DNA of 64,000 nt from Bacillota bacterium (GTDB lineage Bacteria; Bacillota; UBA4882; UBA8346). Each line of letters opens with the position of its first letter. The first letter of the stretch is position 1. A program made the position numbers and the translations under genes. Positions 35,164-46,381 of this stretch are shown in pieces. Under the pieces are notes generated by a model. It was not told where the DNA came from. It ran no database searches and saw only the letters and a list, made by a program, of their open reading frames with translations. Location of the stretch: positions 326,448 through 390,447 of the forward strand of contig JAEYPR010000031.1 of the NCBI GenBank assembly GCA_023410535.1. Direction: 5' to 3'.

Positions 35164-36798
35164 GTGTGGGAGTTGGCGAGTTTGAGCGCGATCAAGATTG
35201 ATGAAAACCTCTTCGAAGCTGAGCATCGGATGTTGTCCAAGGCAACGGCCGATCTAAAAAGTAACCGATATAGCGGCAATGAACTATTACCTCATTACCA
35301 AATTTTAATTGAGTATTATCACAAACTCCTCCGCAATACCCGAAAGATCTTTCGGATCAGCGACAGTCAAGGACAGCTCTTACAGCAGCAACAAAGTGAG
35401 ATTCAAAATCTTTTGGACAATGCCAATCAAGGCTTTTTGACTTTCGGACCCGATCTGCTCGTCAACCAAAAATATAGCGCCGAATGTATCCGGATTTTTG
35501 GTCGCAAGATCGCCGGACTGAAGATCACTCAACTCTTCGGTGAGGAAGCCCCGGTCGATCTGGGAGAGATTTTGCAACAAGTGTTCTGGGGCCGACCGGA
35601 TAAGCTCCCGACATTACTGGGAAAGCTCCCGTCGGTTTTTCGTATTAACCAACGGGACGTACGGATCGAATGGAAGCTGATCAATCAGTCATTTGCCGCT
35701 GGAAACGAAGTGGTGCTGATGATGATCTTAACCGACATTACCGACAAATTGCGGGCGGAAGAACAGATTCGTTATCTCAGTTACCATGATAAATTGACAG
35801 GATTGCATAATCGCGCCTATGTCGAGGTGCTGCTGACGGAGCTGGATACCGCTGCAGTGACTCCGTTGAGCTTGATTATGGCCGATATGAATGCCCTTAA
35901 ATTGGTCAACGATGTGTTTGGCCATGAGCAAGGAGACCGGATCTTGGCGGCGATGGGCGATGCCTTGAGAATCGCCTGTCGTCCGACGGATATCATCTCG
36001 CGTTGGGGCGGCGATGAATTTCTCGTCGTATTGCCGCAAACCGCTCAGTCGGACTGCCAAGCGGTTTGCGAGCGGATCAGTCAAGCTTGTCAAGGGATGG
36101 TTGATATTCCGATTCCGTTAAATGCCGCATTGGGTTCGGTGACGCAGACGGAAGGAGCCATATCGTTGGTGGAAATGTTTGGGGTCGCCGAGAGCCGGAT
36201 GTACAACGATAAATTGTTACGTAGCCGCGAGGTACGCCAAAGTATCATTGCCAAGTTTGAAAATATGCTTCAGAGCCGTTGTTTCGAGACGGAAGGCCAT
36301 AGTGGCCGAACCTATCAGTTGACAGTCGATTTCGCTAATTTCTTAGGGTTACATCCCAACGCCATTACTGCCAAAACTTTGAATAAATTGGCGGTGCTCC
36401 ACGATAGCGGGAAAGTAGCGATTGCCAAAGAGATTTTAGGAAAAGCCGGCCCGTTAAGCCCTAATGAATGGGAGATCGTCAAAAGCCATAGTGAAATCGG
36501 CTACCGGATGGCGCAATCCATCGGCGAACCGTTGTTGGCCGATATTATTCTCGCCTTGCATGAACGTTGGGATGGACATGGATACCCTTATGGACTCCAA
36601 AGGGAACAGATTCCCTTTTGGGCGCGGTTATTCGCCATTATTGATGTTTATGATCTGATCACTCATGACCGGACGTATCAAAAAGCCCAAATGCCTGATG
36701 TGGCGCTGCGGGAGATTGAATCGGCCGGCGGCACGCAGTTTGATCCGGAGTTGACGGCCAAATTTCGCCAGTTTTATGACAAATTGCTTCGCGTTTGA
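35164..36798 (+). CDS. Hybrid GGDEF / HD-GYP c-di-GMP enzyme (SiaD position)
   Basis: 544 residues. N-terminal helices (1-80), a PAS-like domain (about 80-195), GGDEF domain (about 200-360) with an intact active site RWGGDEF and the inhibitory I-site RPTD exactly five residues before it, then an HD-GYP domain with LHDSGKVAI and LHERWDGHGYPYGL. Both halves look catalytically complete, so it may make and degrade c-di-GMP. It takes the place of SiaD downstream of siaBCA. The start is uncertain: GTG 35164 has no ribosome site, while TTG 35182 has GGGAG 9 bases upstream. Confidence 0.9.
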   Translation: MWELASLSAIKIDENLFEAEHRMLSKATADLKSNRYSGNELLPHYQILIEYYHKLLRNTRKIFRISDSQGQLLQQQQSEIQNLLDNANQGFLTFGPDLLVNQKYSAECIRIFGRKIAGLKITQLFGEEAPVDLGEILQQVFWGRPDKLPTLLGKLPSVFRINQRDVRIEWKLINQSFAAGNEVVLMMILTDITDKLRAEEQIRYLSYHDKLTGLHNRAYVEVLLTELDTAAVTPLSLIMADMNALKLVNDVFGHEQGDRILAAMGDALRIACRPTDIISRWGGDEFLVVLPQTAQSDCQAVCERISQACQGMVDIPIPLNAALGSVTQTEGAISLVEMFGVAESRMYNDKLLRSREVRQSIIAKFENMLQSRCFETEGHSGRTYQLTVDFANFLGLHPNAITAKTLNKLAVLHDSGKVAIAKEILGKAGPLSPNEWEIVKSHSEIGYRMAQSIGEPLLADIILALHERWDGHGYPYGLQREQIPFWARLFAIIDVYDLITHDRTYQKAQMPDVALREIESAGGTQFDPELTAKFRQFYDKLLRV

Positions 36799-36946
36799 TA
36801 TGACCGGCTGAAATAGTGCAAATCCTGGGAAAATCTGGGGTGGAGATGTTGCATGAAAATGGCGGGCAATGATTAAAGTAAGTGGAGCTAACGAATTGAT
36901 CGAGTTTCGGCAGTTGCTGGAAGGTGTTATTTTTTTGTTAAGTACC

Positions 36947-36975
36947 TTCACACGAACCACGAAATGCGTTATGAT
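36947..36975 (+). promoter_or_regulatory. Candidate promoter of nifJ
   Basis: TTCACA (36947-36952), 17-base spacer, TATGAT (36970-36975), about 100 bp before the start codon. The 277-bp gap holds no gene. Confidence 0.6.
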
Positions 36976-37075
36976 ATTTAGGGCATTATTTTGGGAACTT
37001 TGTCTCACTCGGACCGCGGTTTCCATATTTTTCAAATCAAATCCCGAAGTTACTTTAATTTAAGGGGGAAGACAT

Positions 37076-40591
<3,516 letters not shown>

Positions 40592-40610
40592 GCAGTTAAC
40601 GATGATGAAA

Positions 40611-40639
40611 AGAAGGCTGAGCAATCAGCCTTCTTTTTT
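40611..40639 (+). terminator. Rho-independent terminator of nifJ
   Basis: AGAAGGCTGA pairs perfectly with TCAGCCTTCT around a GCAA tetraloop, followed by five T residues. Confidence 0.96.
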
Positions 40640-40650
40640 CGCCTACCGCT

Positions 40651-40895
40651 AATCCAGCTTGCGGAACGACTCAGCAAGCTCACTTATCCACAAATCCAGC
40701 TTGCGGAACGACTCAGCAAGCTTACTTATCCACAAATCCAGCTTGCGGAATGACTCAGCAAGCTTACTTATCCACATATCCAGCTTGCGGAATGACTCAG
40801 CAAGCTTACTTATCCACATATCCAGCTTGCGGAACGACTCAGCAAGCTTACTTATCCACATATCCAGCTTGCTAAGGAAATGAGTAAGCTTACTA
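40651..40895 (-). repeat. 42-bp tandem repeat array 2 with five perfect DnaA boxes
   Basis: TTATCCACA occurs on the plus strand at 40684, 40726, 40768, 40810 and 40852, always exactly 42 bp apart. Each unit also holds AGCTTGC-N11-GCAAGCT, a 7-bp hairpin. The orientation is opposite to arrays 1 and 3. It starts about 12 bp after the nifJ terminator. A sixth unit at the right end (to about 40895) is degenerate and has no box. Open frames of about 74-93 codons through it are a by-product of the 14-codon period. Confidence 0.92.
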
Positions 40896-40927
40896 CAACT
40901 TGAAAATACGCTGAATGCACTTCTGTC

Positions 40928-41105
40928 CACCCAGACCTGAAGGTCTGGGCTAAGCTGAAAACCAGTCTCAACCCCGGCTGAAGCCGGGCTGGGTTGTGCT
41001 TCGAAGTCTTGCCGAGCCCTGGAGGGGCTTATATACCTAGCTGTCGTTCACGGCTGGGCAGAGATTTGCCTACGCCACCCGCAGCCAAATTGCCGGACCA
41101 CCCAA
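40928..41105. repeat. Hairpin-rich intergenic repeat remnant
   Basis: Successive small hairpins: CCCAGACC-TGAA-GGTCTGGG, CCCGGC-TGAA-GCCGGG, and AGCCC-TGGA-GGGGCT. They look like pieces of dispersed palindromic repeats. No gene is seen. Confidence 0.55.
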
Positions 41106-41107
41106 AA

Positions 41108-41139
41108 CAAAAAGGAAACCCCGGAACAAGGTTTCCTTT
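41108..41139 (-). terminator. Terminator of the 194-aa membrane protein gene
   Basis: AAAGGAAACC pairs with GGTTTCCTTT. On the minus strand TTTTTGTTTT follows. Confidence 0.85.
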
Positions 41140-41161
41140 GTTAATCGATAAATGGTCGGAT

Positions 41162-41746
41162 TTAGGCAGAGACTCCCGGAGTGGTCGGCGTCTGGTTCGT
41201 CAGTTCGTCATAGGCTTGAATTAACCCCAAGCTCATAAGCGGATTGGAGAAAATGGCCAAGACCGGGATTGCGCCGAGGATGAAGTGGACTAACGCGTAG
41301 ATCCATATTTGGACGAAGTCGGCGGTGATATAGGAAACGATGTTAGCCAACATTACGGTGGGTTGTTGATTTTGTTCGACAATCAAACCGATACCGATAA
41401 AATAAGCGAAGGTAAGCAGGGGATAGACCACAATTAATAGAGCCAGTTTACCAAGGAACGGAATGATGGTAATGATTCCGGCAACGATGGTAATGATGAC
41501 AATCAGTAAAGTAAAGACAAACGTCACGCCAAATTTGTCAAAATGATTGAAGATCTCACCGATCTCGGCCGGTTCACCCCGTAGCACTTTCCGGAGAATG
41601 ACAAACAACCCGGCCGACAGCGGGCCGGCGAGGATTAGGAATGTAACGCAGGAAAGAATACCTGTGAGTAAGGAAGCGACAAAGAGTACAACAAAATTCT
41701 TCAAGTAAACGTCAATGCTTAATTGGAGATTTTTACCGATATCCAT
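41162..41746 (-). CDS. Integral membrane protein of unknown function (194 aa)
   Basis: I do not recognise the family with certainty. It has five or so hydrophobic segments (FVVLFVASLLTGILSCVTFLI, FVFTLLIVIITIVAGIITII, LALLIVVYPLLTFAYFIGIGLIV, WIYALVHFILGAIPVLAIF) with GP and GEP loops, resembling DUF975/DUF2189-type proteins in layout. AAAGGAGGA sits 7 bases before the ATG. It is a single-gene unit. No catalytic motif is visible. Confidence 0.8.
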   Translation of the reverse strand: MDIGKNLQLSIDVYLKNFVVLFVASLLTGILSCVTFLILAGPLSAGLFVILRKVLRGEPAEIGEIFNHFDKFGVTFVFTLLIVIITIVAGIITIIPFLGKLALLIVVYPLLTFAYFIGIGLIVEQNQQPTVMLANIVSYITADFVQIWIYALVHFILGAIPVLAIFSNPLMSLGLIQAYDELTNQTPTTPGVSA

Positions 41747-41829
41747 ATTTGTCCTCCTTTGCTTTCTAAATTCCGTAAATTATAATATTAGACAATTCAA
41801 TCCAAGATTCCTTTGCCGTTATAAAAATC

Positions 41830-41855
41830 AAAACCTCTTAGAAACAAGAGGTCTT
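41830..41855 (-). terminator. Terminator of the cytidylate-kinase-like gene
   Basis: ACCTCTT pairs with AAGAGGT. The minus strand continues TTTTGATTTTTAT. Confidence 0.8.
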
Positions 41856-41868
41856 TGATCGGACATAT

Positions 41869-42432
41869 TTAGTCACTCAGCCACTGGCGGAAACCGGTAA
41901 CAATCCGCTCCGCCACATCGACGGGCTCAATGTGCGACGTATCGATAATTAAATCAAAGTTCTCCGGTTTGGTGCAGTCAATACCGTATTTATTCAGGTA
42001 GCGCTGTTGTTCGCTGCGGTAGCGTTCATTCACTTTGACCAGCGCCTCTTCGACGCTTCGGTATCCTTCGGCGTCGCCGCGGCGATTGTCACGGAAAATT
42101 CGCTCCGCCGCAACCAACGGGTCAACAATCAACCGCACCTTGAAGGAATGGGGAACGAAGTGCCAAGCCAGCCTGGAATCGAAGATAATATTCTCGGGTT
42201 GGATTCCGATTTTAGCCATGGCTTGATCCATCTCTTCGTCGAGGGGATGGGTCTCCGAATATTGATTTAACTCCAGAATTGTCATGTTGCGTTCTTCGGC
42301 AAGACGACGCCAGGCTTCGCCCATGGAAAAGATTCGAAACCCCGGCAGTTTTTCAAGCAGTAACTTACACACGGTACTTTTGCCACTTCCCAAATCACCG
42401 GAGATGGCAATTTTGTGGTTGGATCCAGCCAT
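41869..42432 (-). CDS. Cytidylate kinase-like P-loop NTPase
   Basis: 187 residues. P-loop ISGDLGSGKSTVCKLL at the N-terminus, then a nucleoside-kinase layout: an RIFSMGEAWRRLAEERN helix, IIFDSRLAWHFVP (the substrate-side strand), RLIVDPLVAAERI and the lid region RDNRRGDAEGY. It most resembles the short archaeal-type cytidylate kinase family (cytidylate_kin_2). A true Cmk role is likely but not proven, as no canonical cmk is visible for comparison. It is a single-gene unit with its own terminator. Confidence 0.82.
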   Translation of the reverse strand: MAGSNHKIAISGDLGSGKSTVCKLLLEKLPGFRIFSMGEAWRRLAEERNMTILELNQYSETHPLDEEMDQAMAKIGIQPENIIFDSRLAWHFVPHSFKVRLIVDPLVAAERIFRDNRRGDAEGYRSVEEALVKVNERYRSEQQRYLNKYGIDCTKPENFDLIIDTSHIEPVDVAERIVTGFRQWLSD

Positions 42433-42835
42433 TACTTACTCCTTACTAAGAAATACTTCGCTACTGTTCCTCATTGCAAGTAGTCGCTGCGGAACGATGC
42501 TCAGGTTTTTGTTATCATTTTACTCGGTTCTTATTGAAATGGCAAGATTTAAATAGAACGCCGGTTAAATTGAAAAAGATGACGATCTGGCTTTGTTTGA
42601 TGGCTTCCCAAGGGAAAAGAGGTAAAATGGTATTTTAGGGAGAAATGTAGTAAAGATAACCAATAACGTCCAAAATGTTATTCGCCCTAATGCCGTTCCC
42701 AACGGGCAATCAACCAAGCGAAGAGCTGGGATGGAGGCTAACCAATTCCCTTCGTATCAAATATGCACGTTCACGGAAATTCATTCCCTATGGATTCAGG
42801 GTGTTGACTGATGCGCTTAGAATAAGGAGATTATC
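42433..42835. other. Intergenic region upstream of the SpoIID-like gene
   Basis: About 400 bp between divergent genes. It holds the ribosome sites at both ends (AAGGAG before 42836). No gene, riboswitch or repeat was recognised; the open frame at 42675-42881 has no coding character. Confidence 0.5.
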
Positions 42836-44851
42836 ATGCGAAACCAATCGTTCTGGCCGGGCAGACAACATCGCCGGCTAAAGACTCTCTGTAAGTATGG
42901 GTTAGTTCTGCTGATATTAAACATCCTGCTCGGGCAAGGAGTTTACGCCGATGGCGATTCGTGGCAGACAGCCATCAACCTTTATTATCAAGGCCGGATC
43001 AGCGAATCCGTCCAGATGCTCCGGAAAGTTGTCGCCGCCCAACCCAATCAGACCATGGCGCGACGGGATCTGGCCACGGTGCTGCGTCAATCGGGGTTGC
43101 TTGAGGAAGCCCTCAACCAATTGATAATTGCCAATAACGAAGACCCGGTGAATCCCAAAATCCGTGCCGAACTGGCCGAGACTGCCTATCTGGCGGGGAA
43201 ACCGGTCCGGTTTGCAGCTACTTATTGGGAGCTGGAACCGGGTGATGATCTGTTTTGGCAGGCTTTATCCTTCGTTGAACAGTCCAAACCGGTGGAAGCG
43301 GCGTTGTTGCTCAATCGGATGGTCCTGGCCAATACCCAAAATGCTTACGCTTATTACTTACTTGGTCTAATCCACCATCATAACAACGATCCACTCGAGG
43401 CCGCGACCTGGTACAGGAAAGCCTTCTCAGTAGAACCCCGCTTATTAGGTTTTTTTACTCCGTTGGGGAATGTTGTCTACGGTCCGGGTAAGCTTTCCCC
43501 GGTTTACGATTTATTGCAACGGGCTCAAGCAACGCAATCGTCTCAAGCAGTCACTCAGACCGAAATGATTGGAAAATTAACCGATCTAGGCGTCTTAACC
43601 GAGCCGGTGCTCAGCGAAGCGGAAAAAGCAAGCTCCGAACAGCCGGAGCTTAAAATCGGCTTAGGCAACGGGGTCAGCATCGTGAAGCTTAAGACCAATG
43701 CGGGTTTTGTTTTACAACGCGCCAACGGCGAGGCTGTCTATTATAGCAGTGGTCCGACAGTGTTAATTGTTGCGGGGGCCGGAGACGGCGTTACCGTCAA
43801 AAATGAATTGGAGCGGGTAGTCTGCACAGTCCAGGGAAATCTTGATTTAAAATATCTTTCTTCCGGAGCGACGACCGGACTCTATGATGGACGTTATCGC
43901 GACGGCTCCGATTGGATCGGCCGGATTCCGCAAGCTTACCGGGGGAACTTCCGTTTCATACCCGGCGCCAACGGTTTGACCGTCGTGAACCAGATCGGGT
44001 TGGAAGACTATTTATATTCGGTCTTGCCGTCCGAGATCCCCAGTCGTTGGCCGTTGGGGGCTTTGCAAGCGCAAACGGTGGCGGCCCGGACTTACGCCTT
44101 GGCGAACCTCGGCCGTTATGCGGCCCAAGGTTTCGATTTATTGGCAACTCCGGTTTCACAGGCCTATAAGGGGATCCGGGAAGAAACGGAACGGGCCCGG
44201 GCCGCTGTGGATTCAACCCGGGGTCTGATCCTGACCTATGGCGGGAAACCGGCTGCGACCTTTTATCATGACAACAGCGGCGGTTACACCGAAGCGGCCG
44301 AGTCGGTCTGGAGCACTCGGCTTCCTTATTTGAAAGCTCTCCCGGAGCAGCCGCTGAACGAGCGCACTGAATTTTTGTCCCCCGCGCAACTGCAGGATTG
44401 GTTGAATGATACGCCGGATTCATCCGGTTGTGTCAAAGGCTTTTACACACAAGGCACGTATCGCTGGACCGCCTGGGTCTCCCGGGATTTACTGGAGGAA
44501 CGGATTAACGCCAAAGCGCCGGTGGGCAAGATCACCGCCGTAATCCCCTTGGAACGCGGCATCAGCGGCCGGGTGCGCCGGGTTTTGGTCCGAGGCGCCA
44601 CAGGAGATTACGTGGTCCAAGGGGACTCGCTCCCCTATCTGATGGGCAACTTGCGCAGCAGTTTGTTTGTGGTCGCTCCGAAGCTTGACAAGGATGGGCT
44701 ACCGGAGTTTTTCGTCTTTCAGGGCGGCGGTTGGGGGCATGGCGTCGGGATGAGTCAGACCGGCGCTGCGGGCATGGCGGCGCGCGGCTCGAGTTTCCGG
44801 GAAATTTTGAGTTACTATTATCCGGGGACGGAGTTAGTGAAGAAATATTAA
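42836..44851 (+). CDS. TPR and SpoIID/LytB-domain secreted protein
   Basis: 671 residues. An N-terminal basic stretch and hydrophobic helix (YGLVLLILNILLGQGVYA) form a signal peptide or anchor. TPR-like repeats follow (about 40-230), then a SPOR-like beta region, and the SpoIID/LytB domain (about 375-671) with QIGLEDYLYSVLPSEIPSRWPLGALQAQTVAARTYAL spread over residues 384-420, TFYHDNSGGYTEAAESVW and GGGWGHGVGMSQTGAAGMA. SpoIID cleaves peptidoglycan glycans during engulfment. This TPR fusion is more like a general cell-wall enzyme or LytB-type modifier. AAGGAG lies 7 bases before the ATG. serS follows in the same direction. Confidence 0.9.
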   Translation: MRNQSFWPGRQHRRLKTLCKYGLVLLILNILLGQGVYADGDSWQTAINLYYQGRISESVQMLRKVVAAQPNQTMARRDLATVLRQSGLLEEALNQLIIANNEDPVNPKIRAELAETAYLAGKPVRFAATYWELEPGDDLFWQALSFVEQSKPVEAALLLNRMVLANTQNAYAYYLLGLIHHHNNDPLEAATWYRKAFSVEPRLLGFFTPLGNVVYGPGKLSPVYDLLQRAQATQSSQAVTQTEMIGKLTDLGVLTEPVLSEAEKASSEQPELKIGLGNGVSIVKLKTNAGFVLQRANGEAVYYSSGPTVLIVAGAGDGVTVKNELERVVCTVQGNLDLKYLSSGATTGLYDGRYRDGSDWIGRIPQAYRGNFRFIPGANGLTVVNQIGLEDYLYSVLPSEIPSRWPLGALQAQTVAARTYALANLGRYAAQGFDLLATPVSQAYKGIREETERARAAVDSTRGLILTYGGKPAATFYHDNSGGYTEAAESVWSTRLPYLKALPEQPLNERTEFLSPAQLQDWLNDTPDSSGCVKGFYTQGTYRWTAWVSRDLLEERINAKAPVGKITAVIPLERGISGRVRRVLVRGATGDYVVQGDSLPYLMGNLRSSLFVVAPKLDKDGLPEFFVFQGGGWGHGVGMSQTGAAGMAARGSSFREILSYYYPGTELVKKY

Positions 44852-44860
44852 CGAAGCAAA

Positions 44861-44889
44861 TTGCTATTTGACGGGGATTCGTTTATAAT
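44861..44889 (+). promoter_or_regulatory. serS promoter
   Basis: TTGCTA (44861-44866), 17-base spacer, TATAAT (44884-44889). No T-box is visible in the 60-bp leader. Confidence 0.6.
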
Positions 44890-44951
44890 AAATACGGAAT
44901 TTACGGACTGACAAAGGGAAAGCTCCCTTACGATAAAAAGGAGTGGCTACC

Positions 44952-46226
44952 ATGCTTGATATTAAACTGGTGCGGACCGATCCCGACCGGGTGCGGGAAG
45001 GAATGACCAAACGCAACGCCAATGTGCCCTTGGACGAGTTTTTGCGGCTGGATGAAGACCGGCGTAAACGCTTGGTGGAAGTGGAACAGCTGAAAAACCG
45101 GCGCAATGTTGTTTCAAAAGAAGTCGGCAAGTTAAAGGCGCAAGGGCAAGACGCTTCGGCGATCATTGCCGAAATGCAGCAAGTTGGCGAGGACATTGCC
45201 AAGCTAGACTTGGAAGTCCGGGAGATCGAGGAGCGCTTAAACCAGATTCTGATGGTCATCCCCAACATTCCCCACGAATCGGTTCCGGTCGGAAAGGATG
45301 AAACCCAGAACCAAGTGGTCCGGACCTGGGGTGAACCGCGGCAATTTACGTTTGAACCCAAATCCCACGATGAAGTTGGCGTTGGTTTGGGGATGATGGA
45401 CTTTGAACGGGCCGCCAAAATCAGCGGCGCCCGCTTTGTGGTGATGCGTCATTGGGGTGCTAAACTGGAACGGGCTTTAATCAATTTTATGTTGGATTTA
45501 CATACGAGAAACCACGGTTACACGGAAGTTTTTCCACCGTTTTTGGTTAACCGGGCTTCGATGACCGGCACCGGTCAGTTACCCAAGTTTGAAGAGGATA
45601 TGTTCAAATGTAACCCCGGCGAGTTTTACATGGTGCCGACGGCGGAGGTTCCTGTGACCAATCTGCACCGGGACGAAATTGTCGACCTGGAAGTCTTGCC
45701 GATTAAATACGCCGCCTATACCGCTTGTTTCCGGGCTGAAGCCGGTTCGGCGGGGCGCGACACCCGCGGCATCATCCGCCAGCATCAATTCAATAAAGTC
45801 GAGTTGGTCAAGTTCACCAAACCGGAGGAATCATACGCCGAGCACGAAAAGTTGGTCAACGACGCCGAGACCGTCTTGCAACAGCTGGGATTGCCCTACC
45901 GGGTGATGCTGTTATGCAGTGGCGACCAAGGGTTTTCCGCCGCCAAATGTTATGACCTTGAGGTATGGCTGCCCAGTTTCAATACCTACCGCGAGATCTC
46001 AAGCTGTAGTAATTTTGAGGATTTCCAAGCCCGGCGCGCCAATATCCGTTACCGTCCGGCGCCCGGCGCGAAACCGGAGTTTGTCCATACCCTAAACGGT
46101 TCGGGATTGGCTGTCGGTCGTACGGTGGCGGCGATCCTGGAAAACTACCAGAATGCCGACGGCAGTGTCGCCGTTCCGGAGGCGCTGCGGCCGTATTTGG
46201 GTGTCGACCAGATTACGGCGGGATAA
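44952..46226 (+). CDS. serS: Seryl-tRNA synthetase
   Basis: It charges tRNA-Ser. I start at ATG 44952 (MLDIKLVRTDPDRVREGM): AAGGAG at 44938-44943 gives an 8-base spacer, while GTG 44943 would overlap it. 424 residues. N-terminal coiled-coil arm (about 30-100), class II motif 2 TACFRAEAGSAGRDTRGIIRQHQF (positions about 258-281) and motif 3 LNGSGLAVGRTVAAILENYQ near the C-terminus, plus TAEVPVTNLH. In Bacillus serS lies directly after pdxST; here they are 13 kb apart. Confidence 0.97.
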   Translation: MLDIKLVRTDPDRVREGMTKRNANVPLDEFLRLDEDRRKRLVEVEQLKNRRNVVSKEVGKLKAQGQDASAIIAEMQQVGEDIAKLDLEVREIEERLNQILMVIPNIPHESVPVGKDETQNQVVRTWGEPRQFTFEPKSHDEVGVGLGMMDFERAAKISGARFVVMRHWGAKLERALINFMLDLHTRNHGYTEVFPPFLVNRASMTGTGQLPKFEEDMFKCNPGEFYMVPTAEVPVTNLHRDEIVDLEVLPIKYAAYTACFRAEAGSAGRDTRGIIRQHQFNKVELVKFTKPEESYAEHEKLVNDAETVLQQLGLPYRVMLLCSGDQGFSAAKCYDLEVWLPSFNTYREISSCSNFEDFQARRANIRYRPAPGAKPEFVHTLNGSGLAVGRTVAAILENYQNADGSVAVPEALRPYLGVDQITAG

Positions 46227-46244
46227 AATAAAGATTACGGATGA

Positions 46245-46278
46245 AAAGACCAGTCGCTATCATAACTGGTCTTTCTTT
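46245..46278 (+). terminator. Rho-independent terminator of serS
   Basis: AAAGACCAGT (46245-46254) pairs with ACTGGTCTTT (46265-46274), followed by CTTT. Confidence 0.88.
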
Positions 46279-46381
46279 ATGCGCTAAATCGGAATGTTCA
46301 TCATGTAAATATTTTTGTTCCGTTGCAAATTGGTGTATAATAAAAGGATAGGTTTTTTTATAAATAAACGAAATCAGGGTC

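Noticed and set aside
40649..40930. Open frames with a 14-residue repeat (FRKLDMWISKLAES) on both strands of array 2
   Set aside because: The period of 42 bp is divisible by 3, so long frames arise on both strands automatically. There is no ribosome site and the DnaA-box explanation fits better.
42675..42881. Open frame of 68 codons before the SpoIID-like gene
   Set aside because: It overlaps the start of the real gene in another frame, has no ribosome site and no family resemblance.
44852..44951. T-box before serS
   Set aside because: The leader is only about 60 bases after a TATAAT and has no specifier loop or T-box antiterminator sequence.
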